A stretch of 64,000 nucleotides of DNA from Micromonospora phaseoli (GTDB taxonomy: Bacteria > Actinomycetota > Actinomycetes > Mycobacteriales > Micromonosporaceae): assembly GCF_900109115.1 (NCBI RefSeq), contig NZ_FNYV01000006.1:310001-374000 (forward strand), read 5' to 3'. Of this stretch, positions 57,648-64,000 are shown piece by piece (position 1 is the first letter of the stretch; each line of letters begins with the position of its first letter). Made by a program: the position numbers and the translations under genes. Under the pieces are notes generated by a model. It saw nothing but the letters and a program-made list of their open reading frames with translations. It was not told where the DNA came from and ran no database searches.

Positions 57648-58738
57648 CCTTCCGTGCCGTAGACCGGCACCTCGACCGCGACGACCGTGCCGCTGCCGGG
57701 TGCGGAGGTGATGGTGAGGCGACCGTTGAGCAGATCGGCGCGCTCCGCCATGGATCGCAGCCCGAAGCCGGCGGCCTGCGCGGTGATCAGGTCGAAGCCG
57801 CGGCCGTCGTCGACCACCTCGGCGTTGACCGCCTCCTCCGCGGCGGCGATCGTGATGCGCAGCTCGGTGGCCTCGCCGTGCCGCACCGCGTTGCGGGCGG
57901 CCTCCCGCAGGATCAGGTAGAGCTCCTCGCCCACCTCGCGGGGGATGGCCTTGACGTCGCCGGTGACGGTGAGCCCGGTCCGGATGGTGGCCGGCACGCT
58001 CGACGAGAGGTAGCCGCGCAGGGCCGGCTCGATGCCGTCGGCGCCGAACGAGCGGCGCAGCTCCGCGGTCAGCTCCTGCACGGTCCGCATCGCCTCGCGC
58101 ATGTCGTCCATTGCCGCGTCGACCTTGTCGGCGGCCCGCCGCGGTTCCTGGGTGCCGTAGTGCCGGGAGAGGTCGAGGTTCTGCAGGGCGAGGCCGATCG
58201 AGTGGCCGAGCCGGTCGTGTAGATCGCGGGCGATCCGGCGGCGTTCCTCGCGGCGCGAGGCCTGCAGCTTCTCGATCAGGTAGTTGACGTAGGCCAGCGA
58301 GGAGAGCGACACCCGCCGGGAGATTGCGTCGTGCAGGGCGAGGCTGACGGCGGCCACCCGCGCCGGATCGGTGATGACGTGACGGCGCAGGATGATCGGA
58401 AGCGCCACCTCGAAGAGCAGCGCGGCGGCGCGGAGCGACTCGATCGGATGGATGTTGCGCAGCGCCCGGTCCACGCCGATCTCGGTGGGCAGCAGCGCGT
58501 CGTCGATCACCTCGCCGACGTCGAACACCTCGCCGGTTTCATCGACCGTCCCGGTCGAGGACGCCGGCAGATCAAGCTGTTCCGTCACGTCCGTGACGAT
58601 CGCGTGGACGTTACGCCGCAACTGGCCGAGCACCGGGGCGTTGCGGGTCAGCGCGATCGAGGCGGCCTCCAGCCGCCGGTAATGCTCACGGAAGATTTCC
58701 TCGGCCAGCTCGACATTCGTGTGTGAGTGATGACCCAC
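57644..58738 (-). CDS. Sensor histidine kinase (HisKA_3 type), soluble
   Basis: A 364-residue kinase without membrane segments. An N-terminal helical region of about 155 residues has no recognised fold. HisKA_3 (RRIARDLHDRLGHSIG, His174) and HATPase (DDGRGFD, GFGLRSMAERADLL) domains follow. With no membrane or PAS sensor visible, the signal is probably cytoplasmic, perhaps a pathway intermediate. The start is GTG 58738. Partner of the regulator at 56976. Confidence 0.9.
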   Translation of the reverse strand: MGHHSHTNVELAEEIFREHYRRLEAASIALTRNAPVLGQLRRNVHAIVTDVTEQLDLPASSTGTVDETGEVFDVGEVIDDALLPTEIGVDRALRNIHPIESLRAAALLFEVALPIILRRHVITDPARVAAVSLALHDAISRRVSLSSLAYVNYLIEKLQASRREERRRIARDLHDRLGHSIGLALQNLDLSRHYGTQEPRRAADKVDAAMDDMREAMRTVQELTAELRRSFGADGIEPALRGYLSSSVPATIRTGLTVTGDVKAIPREVGEELYLILREAARNAVRHGEATELRITIAAAEEAVNAEVVDDGRGFDLITAQAAGFGLRSMAERADLLNGRLTITSAPGSGTVVAVEVPVYGTEG

Positions 58739-59129
58739 GCCGTCCCCGGATTCGTATTCGTTTCCGCTGATTGGGATTAGGTATTTCGAACCACGTGCTC
58801 CTGTGAGTGGATCCGATTACGGCTACGTTTCATGGGAGCGCTCCCGAAGCGCCACTCTAGCAGGGAGGATGGGTTGCAGCAAGCGATCAACTGGTCACCC
58901 ACGTCGGCGTACGCGCACGGTCGCGTCGATGCGCCGGCACTTCGACTGTTTCGGGAGTATTAGGTCGAGGAATTCCCTGATCGGTGCACCTTGGCGGTGA
59001 ATCGGCCCGGTTCGCCCCGCCGGTAGGGGCGAAATACTGGAAAGCGATCTGAATGCCGCACGGCCGCCGACAGCAACGCGGGATTGTCGAGGGCTGAACG
59101 GCGAATCATGGCGGTCCGAACGGCCGATC
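58739..59129. other. 391-bp intergenic region
   Basis: No gene is supported; a 65-residue plus-strand frame here lacks a ribosome site. The region upstream of the kinase is AT-richer (for example GATTAGGTATTTCG) and may hold its promoter. A LacI-type palindrome lies at 58833. The remainder up to the stop of the next gene shows nothing that I recognise. Confidence 0.5.
58833..58846. promoter_or_regulatory. CebR/CelR-like (LacI family) operator
   Basis: TGGGAGCGCTCCCG contains the perfect palindrome GGGAGCGCTCCC and differs in one base from TGGGAGCGCTCCCA, the operator of the actinomycete cellulose/cellobiose repressors CebR and CelR. It lies about 95 bases upstream of the kinase start. No sugar gene is next to it. 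Confidence 0.6.
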
Positions 59130-59768
59130 TCACCCCTGGTTCTCCCGCGCAGGCCGGCCCGCCGAGGGCTCGAACCGCAGATGGGTGACGTGCGGTGACT
59201 CCAGCACCATGGTCCGTTCGAGCTCGACATGGTCGGTGCCGAGGTGGTCGAAGAGTCTGGTGCCGGCCCCGAGCAGCACCGGGACGAGCTGGAGCCGGAT
59301 CTCGTCCACCAGCCCGGCCCGGAGGTACTGCTGCGCGATCGTCGGGCCACCCATCACCAGGACGTTGCGGTCACCTGCCGCGCGGCGCGCCTGCCGGAGC
59401 GCGTCCCCGACGCCACCGGTGACGAAGGTGAAGGCCGCGCTGCGCATGGCCAGCGGCTCGCGGGAGCCGTGGGTGACCACAAAGGTCGGGACCGGATAGG
59501 GCGTGTCCTGCCACAGATCGACGCCGATGTCGAACATCCGCTTGCCGATCACCGCGGCCCCCGTGCTCGCCTGCAGGTCCCGTGCCTGCTCGGCGTCGAC
59601 GCCGCTCGGCAGGATGCCATCGGCAGCGACCGCGCGGTCGGCGTCGTCCGGGAACAGCCACTCGTGCAGCCGTTCGCCGCCTCGGCCCATCGGGTGTTCG
59701 GCGCTGATGTCAGGCCCGGCCGCGAAGCCGTCGAGGGAGACGCTCATGTTCAGCAGGACCCGCCCCAT
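59130..59768 (-). CDS. Dihydrofolate reductase-like (RibD C-terminal) protein
   Basis: A 212-residue protein beginning GRVLLNMSVSLDGFAAGPD, with GAAVIGKRMFDIG, VLVMGGPTIAQQYL and LQLVPVLLGAGTRLF, the pattern of the RibD_C/DHFR-like reductase family that is widespread in actinomycetes. It probably uses NADPH on an unknown substrate. ATG 59768 has GGAGT before it. Two copies of GCAAGCAGTA upstream may be an operator. Confidence 0.9.
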   Translation of the reverse strand: MGRVLLNMSVSLDGFAAGPDISAEHPMGRGGERLHEWLFPDDADRAVAADGILPSGVDAEQARDLQASTGAAVIGKRMFDIGVDLWQDTPYPVPTFVVTHGSREPLAMRSAAFTFVTGGVGDALRQARRAAGDRNVLVMGGPTIAQQYLRAGLVDEIRLQLVPVLLGAGTRLFDHLGTDHVELERTMVLESPHVTHLRFEPSAGRPARENQG

Positions 59769-59810
59769 GCCACTCCTCCGTCTTCTCGACAGCTCAACCG
59801 TCCGCACTTC

Positions 59811-59862
59811 GCAAGCAGTAGCCACGACCGTAGGCGTACTGGTTGCAGGATGCAAGCAGTAT
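59811..59862. promoter_or_regulatory. Direct repeats upstream of the DHFR-like gene
   Basis: GCAAGCAGTA occurs at 59811-59820 and at 59853-59862, 42 bases apart, about four helical turns. It lies between the DHFR-like gene and the TetR remnant, where the operator of that regulator would be expected. Confidence 0.4.
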
Positions 59863-59865
59863 CGT

Positions 59866-60107
59866 CACTCTCGGGCGCGTTCGAGGCCGTCGAAGAGCAG
59901 ATCGAGAGTGAACTCGAACTCGACCTGACCGTCGCACCAGCCCAGCGTCGGGTCCTCGGCGTCGTGCATCTCGGCAGCCACCATCGCCGCCAGACGGGGC
60001 AGCTTCTCGGCCATCACGGCCAACTGCGCCTCGGCCGCCCCGACGTCGGCATTTCCGCCCGCCGACGCCGGCTGGAAGACCTCCTAGGCGAAGCCGAGCG
60101 CCAGGCT
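59866..60107 (-). pseudogene. C-terminal remnant of a TetR family regulator
   Basis: On the minus strand the last 66 or so residues of a TetR-type effector domain can be read (AVMAEKLPRLAAMVAAEMHD and FEFTLDLLFDGLERARE, then a stop at 59866). An in-frame TAG lies between LGFA and EVFQP near 60085, and the DNA-binding N-terminus is missing because unrelated sequence follows. The gene is dead. Confidence 0.7.
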
Positions 60108-60373
60108 GCTGGTGCGTGCTCCGGTCGGGCTGGCTGCCCCGCGCCCCCGGCTGGATCCTCCTCGTCGGCGGCCCCGGCTACGTGCTCAGCACCTTCGTCG
60201 GGTACCTCGCCCCGAGCGCCGGTATCGTCGCCGACCTGCTGGTGGTACCCGCCACCGCGGGCGAGTTGTGGATCCTCGGCTACTTGATCATCTTTGAGGT
60301 CCGCAGCCAGGCGATCACCGAGGCCCCGCAGGCCACGCCCGTCGATCCGGCCGCCGCTCCGTCACCCTCGTGA
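60108..60373 (+). pseudogene. C-terminal remnant of a DUF4386 membrane protein
   Basis: The plus frame to 60373 reads RSGWLPRAPGWILLVGGPGY, FVGYLAPSAGIVADLLVVPA and WILGYLIIFEVRSQ, the last third of DUF4386 family proteins, which normally have about 220 residues. The N-terminal part is absent and the frame begins at the junction with the TetR remnant. A deletion that joined two convergent genes would explain both. An 85-residue product from ATG 60116 is possible but unlikely to work. Confidence 0.65.
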
Positions 60374-60522
60374 CGTCCCCGCCGGCTCCGGCCGGGACGC
60401 GCTCCACGCTGGAGGTACGCCTGACCCGGGGCCGGCGGCCCTGCCGTGTCGTTGATCCGGTTGTGCCCACAACCCACCGGTGACCACGGTGGGGGCGCCG
60501 AGAAGTCCGGGGAAGGACGCCG

Positions 60523-61029
60523 ATGACCAGCGAACGTGAGACCGTCGAGGTCGACTACACCCTGTTCCAAGCCGTCTACGACTCACCCGCCTCGCTGCCC
60601 GGCCGGCACCGTTGGACGACACCCGAGTCCGACGTACGGCGGATCGAGAAGCTGCTCGGCATGCCGTCGCGCACCATCGGCGCGCCCCTGTGGGTCAGCG
60701 GCGACCAGCCGGACTGCCCGAAGTGCGGTCGCCGGATCACCTGGTACGACATCGTCGGCTCGGCGCTGAAGGGCGTGCACGACTCGATGATGATCGCCAC
60801 CGTGATCCTCGGCGACCGCCGGTACGTGAACACCGGCCTGCCCGACGCCATCCCTGGAGTGCGCTGTGCCGACTGCCGCTCGCCGATCGAGGGACTGCGC
60901 AGCTTCAAGTGCCACAACTGGGCGTACGCCTTCGAAGAGCTGGAGGTGGTGCGGCAGCGGATGTCCGGCGGGTCAGTCCTCGGCGACCAGCGTGAGCACG
61001 TGCCGCAGCCCGGGTCGACCATCGAGTGA
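60523..61029 (+). CDS. Hypothetical protein with two CxxC pairs
   Basis: A 168-residue soluble protein. CPKCGRRITWYDIVGSALKG in the middle and CADCRSP later give a zinc-ribbon-like pair of CxxC motifs. HDSMMIATVILGDRRYVNTG lies between them. No known family can be named. RBS GGGGAAGGA lies before ATG 60523. Its last 57 bases overlap the convergent acetyltransferase gene. Confidence 0.7.
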   Translation: MTSERETVEVDYTLFQAVYDSPASLPGRHRWTTPESDVRRIEKLLGMPSRTIGAPLWVSGDQPDCPKCGRRITWYDIVGSALKGVHDSMMIATVILGDRRYVNTGLPDAIPGVRCADCRSPIEGLRSFKCHNWAYAFEELEVVRQRMSGGSVLGDQREHVPQPGSTIE

Positions 61030-61461
61030 CACCTCGCCGACCGGCACGAAGCCGGTGCGTCGCAGCACCGCCAACGAGGCGGCATTGTCCAGCGTGGTGG
61101 ACGCGGTCAGCCGGCGCAGCCCGTACGCCGCTCGGGCGAGCGCGGCCACCCGCCGTACGCCTTCGGTGGCGACCCCGCGCCCGGCGGCCCGCCGCGCCAC
61201 CCGATAGCCCAACTCGGCCTCGCCCGCCTCGACGTCGACCAGGTTGAATCGGCCGAGCAGCTCCTCGCCGTCGACCAGCAGGTGGAAGTGACACCGGCCG
61301 GTGGCCTGCTCGGCGAGGAGCGCGGCGTGCCGGGCGGCGAACTCGGCGAAGTAGCCGGCGCCCCGGTCCGGCACCGAAAGGGCGAACCACTCGCGATTGT
61401 CCCGCTCGAAGGCGAGCAACGCGTCGGCATGCTCGGCGCTGAGCCGTTCCAGTTCAGGCAC
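60973..61461 (-). CDS. GNAT family N-acetyltransferase
   Basis: A 162-residue acetyltransferase of the RimJ/RimL type: ELGYRVARRAAGRGVATEGV is the acetyl-CoA binding loop (Q/RxxGxG/A) and LDNAASLAVLRRTGFV the C-terminal motif. It may acetylate a protein N-terminus or a small amine. The start is ATG 61461. The GTTAAC-type repeats lie just upstream. Confidence 0.92.
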   Translation of the reverse strand: MPELERLSAEHADALLAFERDNREWFALSVPDRGAGYFAEFAARHAALLAEQATGRCHFHLLVDGEELLGRFNLVDVEAGEAELGYRVARRAAGRGVATEGVRRVAALARAAYGLRRLTASTTLDNAASLAVLRRTGFVPVGEVSLDGRPGLRHVLTLVAED

Positions 61462-61500
61462 CCGCGCACCCTAGCGTCCGCCGGGCGGGCGGAGTGATCT

Positions 61501-61557
61501 GTTAATAGGGGGCCCTTCCTCTACCGCAGGCGTTAACAAGGGGCCCTTCCTTACCCC
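61501..61557. repeat. GTTAAC/GGGCCC tandem repeat pair, locus 3
   Basis: GTTAATAGGGGGCCCTTCCT at 61501 and GTTAACAAGGGGCCCTTCCT at 61532 are 31 bases apart. Read on the minus strand the pair begins directly after the stop codon of the GH65 gene (61558), with the same TGAGG-N-GTAAGG junction as at locus 1. Confidence 0.85.
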
Positions 61558-63930
61558 TCAGCGGCGGGCGGGGCGGCGGCCCGGGGGCGAGGGCGGCTCG
61601 TCGCCGAAGTCGGGCAGCGGCGGCATCGGCCGCCTCACCGGTGCGTCGGCGGTCACCCGCACCCACTCACCGTGATGCCACAGCTCCATGGCGGCGTCAG
61701 CCTCGGCATCGGGCAACTCGTAGCGGGCCTCGTCGGCGGTCAGCGTGACCAGCAGCCGATGACCGTGCCAGCGCAGGCTGAACGCCAGCCGGTCGATCCG
61801 GCGGGGCAGCCGGGGGTCGAAGGAGAGCCGCTCCCGGTCGTCGCGCAGGCCGCCGAAGCCCTGCACCAGCGCCAGCCAAGCCCCGCCCAGGGAGGCCAGG
61901 TGCAACCCGTCGCCGGTCTTGTCGCCGAGGTCCTCGAGGTCCTGCAACACCGACTCGGCGAACAGGTCGTACGCCAGGTCGAGGTGGCCCAGTTCGGCGG
62001 CGAGCACCCCCTGCGGGGCGGCGGACAGCGACGAGTCGCGGACGGTGCGCGCCTCGTAGTAGGCGAAGTTCGCCGCCTTCTCCTCGGCGGTGAACTCGCC
62101 GGGGCAGCGCAGCATGGCCAGCACCAGGTCGGCCTGCTTGACCACCTGGTGGCGGTACAGCTCCAGGTAGGGAAAGTGCAGCAGCAACGGGTAGTCGTCG
62201 TCGCCGGTGCCGGCGAAGTCCCACTCCGGCCGCGCGGTGAATCCGGCGGCCTGCTGGTGCACGCCGCGCTTGGCGTCGTACGGCACGGCCATCGCGTCGG
62301 CCGCGGCCCGCCAGCCGGCCACCTCGGCCGGGTCCACGCCGAGCCGGTCGCCCGCCTCCGGGTACCGCTCGACGGCGTCGGCCGCGCCGCGCAGGTTCCG
62401 CCGGGCCATCAGGTTGGTGAACAGGTTGTCGTCGACCAGCGCGGCGTACTCGTCCGGGCCGGTGACACCGACGAGGTGGAAGACACCGTCGTCGGTGAAG
62501 TGCCCGAAGCCGTGCCACAGCCGGGCGGTGGCCACCAGCAGGTCCAGCCCGGCCCCGGTGAGGAAGTCCTGGTCGCCGGTGGCCCCGGCGTAGCGCAGGA
62601 CCGCGTCGGCGAGGTCGGCGTTGACGTGCAGGGCGGCGGTGCCGGCCGGCCAGTATCCGGAGCACTCCCGGCCGCTGATCGTCCGCCACGGGAAGGTCGC
62701 GCCGGTCAGCCGCAGCTCCGCCGCGCGGTCTAGTGCCTGCGGCAGGTGCCGGTGCCGCCAGCGCAGCGCCGACCGGACCACCTCGGGAGCGACGTACGTC
62801 AGTGCCGCCAGCACGTACCCTTCGGTGTCCCAGAGCACGTGCCCGTCGTAGCCGTTGCCGGTCAGCCCCTTGGCGGGGATGGTCCGGTCGCCGTCCGACC
62901 GGCCCGCCTGGATCAGGTGGAACATCGCGAACCGGATCGCCAGCTGCAACTGCTCGTCACCGTCGAGGACCACGTCGGCGGTGCGCCAGGCCTCGTCGAA
63001 GGCCGCACGCTGCTCGGCGAACAGGGTCTCGAAGCCCACCGTACGGGCGGCGTCCGCCTCGGCCACCACCTGCCCGGCCAGCTCCTCGGCCGTCGATCCG
63101 TCGACGGGCGCCCACTCGTACGCCGCGAACCTGGTCAGCCGTACCTGCTCGCCGGGCCGCAGCGACCCGGTGAGGGTGAGCCGGATCCGGTCCGGGGTGG
63201 CGTCACCGTCGCTGGCGAAATGCTCCGGGACCGTCGGCCGGTGCGCGACGGCGACGGCGACCCGTTGTCCGCTGTGCTCGGTGCGGTGCACCAGCAGCCC
63301 GTCCGCGTCGTCGACGTGGTGCAGCTCGGCGACCAGCGGGTCCTGGATCAGCGAGGCGGCCCGCGGGTCGTCGGCGCGCTCCGGGACGCGTTCGTTGGCC
63401 AGCAGGTCCGCGCTGATCCGCACGTCGACCGGCCCGTCCAGGGGTTCCACGGTCCAGTCGACGGCGGCGATCCGGCGGCGGGGCAGCGACACCAGCCGGG
63501 TGCTGCGTACCCGCACCCCGCGCCCGGCCGGCGAGATCCATTCGGTGAGCCGTTCGAGCACTCCGGCCCGCAGGTCCAGCACCTGTTCGTGGGCGAGCAG
63601 CGTGCCGGTACGCAGGTCCAGTGGCTCGCCGTCGACCCAGAGCCGGACGAGCGTGGCGTTGGGCGCGCTGATGACCGTGTCGCTGAGCTGCGGGAAGGCG
63701 TACCCGTCCTCGGGGTAGTTCAGCGCGCGCCGTTCGTGCAACCCGTTGAGGTAGCTGCCGGGCATCTCGACCGGCGCACCCTCGTCGAGGGTGCCGCGCC
63801 AGCCCAGCCAGCCGTTGCTCAACGCGAAGATCGACTCGGTCTCGCCGAGCCGATCCAGGTCGTCCCGGGTCCGCCGGATCCGCCAGCGCTCGTCGGGCTG
63901 AGCGGACGGCCGATCGGGGGTGGGTTGCAC
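61558..63930 (-). CDS. Glycoside hydrolase family 65 (maltose/trehalose/kojibiose phosphorylase type)
   Basis: A 790-residue protein of the usual GH65 length. The N-terminal beta-sandwich starts DDLDRLGETESIFALSNGW. The (alpha/alpha)6 barrel carries LWDTEGYVLAALTYVAPEVV and the general acid Glu494 in GVTGPDEYAAL, and KQADLVLAML lies in the phosphate-binding part. These enzymes phosphorolyse alpha-glucosides such as maltose, trehalose or kojibiose to beta-glucose 1-phosphate. Which one is not decided by sequence. GTG 63930 follows GGAGG by six bases. A phosphoglucomutase often lies upstream, but the window ends there. Confidence 0.92.
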   Translation of the reverse strand: MQPTPDRPSAQPDERWRIRRTRDDLDRLGETESIFALSNGWLGWRGTLDEGAPVEMPGSYLNGLHERRALNYPEDGYAFPQLSDTVISAPNATLVRLWVDGEPLDLRTGTLLAHEQVLDLRAGVLERLTEWISPAGRGVRVRSTRLVSLPRRRIAAVDWTVEPLDGPVDVRISADLLANERVPERADDPRAASLIQDPLVAELHHVDDADGLLVHRTEHSGQRVAVAVAHRPTVPEHFASDGDATPDRIRLTLTGSLRPGEQVRLTRFAAYEWAPVDGSTAEELAGQVVAEADAARTVGFETLFAEQRAAFDEAWRTADVVLDGDEQLQLAIRFAMFHLIQAGRSDGDRTIPAKGLTGNGYDGHVLWDTEGYVLAALTYVAPEVVRSALRWRHRHLPQALDRAAELRLTGATFPWRTISGRECSGYWPAGTAALHVNADLADAVLRYAGATGDQDFLTGAGLDLLVATARLWHGFGHFTDDGVFHLVGVTGPDEYAALVDDNLFTNLMARRNLRGAADAVERYPEAGDRLGVDPAEVAGWRAAADAMAVPYDAKRGVHQQAAGFTARPEWDFAGTGDDDYPLLLHFPYLELYRHQVVKQADLVLAMLRCPGEFTAEEKAANFAYYEARTVRDSSLSAAPQGVLAAELGHLDLAYDLFAESVLQDLEDLGDKTGDGLHLASLGGAWLALVQGFGGLRDDRERLSFDPRLPRRIDRLAFSLRWHGHRLLVTLTADEARYELPDAEADAAMELWHHGEWVRVTADAPVRRPMPPLPDFGDEPPSPPGRRPARR

Positions 63931-64000
63931 TGCGCCTCCAGGAGATTACGACGGTCCCTGCGGGCTGACATTTCCCCGCCGACCGGCTCACCACACCAGC
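63931..64000. other. Region upstream of the GH65 gene, cut by the window edge
   Basis: It contains the ribosome site of the GH65 gene (CTGGAGG on the minus strand). No other feature can be supported in the remaining bases; the 3' end of another minus-strand gene may lie here. Confidence 0.4.

Noticed and set aside
58803..59000. Small plus-strand gene
   Set aside because: No ribosome site, low-complexity product and overlap with the LacI-type operator.
1..64000. CRISPR arrays, rRNA genes, insertion sequences
   Set aside because: No regularly spaced direct repeats of 20-40 bases with unique spacers, no rRNA segments and no transposase motifs were seen.

Overview
The window is a chromosomal segment of a very GC-rich actinomycete, most likely a member of the Micromonosporaceae. 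This rests on the frequent GTG starts, the dense 4-base stop/start overlaps (ATGA, GTGA), and the dispersed GTTAAC/GGGCCC intergenic repeats that I associate with Micromonospora-type genomes. No ribosomal, CRISPR, phage, integrase or insertion-sequence genes are visible, and the only RNA gene found is a tRNA-Lys(TTT).

Layout, left to right. 1-31.7 kb is mostly regulatory and housekeeping. It starts with a multi-HAMP sensor protein cut by the left edge, followed by an ATPase/GAF/PP2C phosphatase. A flavin oxidase and an oligopeptidase B face each other across a LexA-like box. Next come a two-component pair and a PadR-controlled ABC exporter whose PadR gene looks frameshifted. A six-gene stressosome operon (RsbR-RsbS-RsbT, then an ATPase-phosphatase, a histidine kinase and a receiver-PP2C) follows, with a separate STAS antagonist divergent from it. 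Transporters and regulators, MscL, a small gene under a perfect LexA box, BenE with an XRE-cupin regulator, a second PadR/ABC operon and a lipoprotein fill the rest. 31.7-38.1 kb is an accessory stretch: tRNA-Lys, two type II toxin-antitoxin pairs, a DUF2786 protein, a YCII protein, a gene remnant and a secreted Ig-like protein.

38.4-58.7 kb is a biosynthetic gene cluster that I cannot match to a described product. A P450 and its ferredoxin, a fatty acyl-AMP ligase, two long acyl-CoA-dehydrogenase-like proteins, an acyl carrier protein and a KAS III-like enzyme would activate and desaturate a lipid chain. A second module (ATP-grasp ligase, PLP decarboxylase, second carrier protein) has the composition of BtrJ/BtrK/BtrI of butirosin biosynthesis, which make GABA on a carrier protein from glutamate. 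A stand-alone condensation domain could join the two acyl groups as an amide. Two odd truncated-looking proteins, a third dehydrogenase, a MATE exporter, a Sfp-type phosphopantetheinyl transferase and a UbiA-type prenyltransferase complete the set, with an atypical LuxR regulator and a kinase/regulator pair at its right end. The predicted product is a desaturated, possibly oxidised and prenylated fatty-acyl amide of a GABA-like amine.

58.7-64 kb holds an orphan LacI-type operator, a dihydrofolate-reductase-like protein, fused remnants of a TetR and a DUF4386 gene, a small zinc-ribbon protein, an acetyltransferase and a GH65 glycoside phosphorylase.

Two families of non-coding repeats deserve attention: a 31-bp-phased tandem pair that begins at, or within two bases of, a stop codon at three separate genes, and a 61-bp inverted-repeat element found twice downstream of genes.
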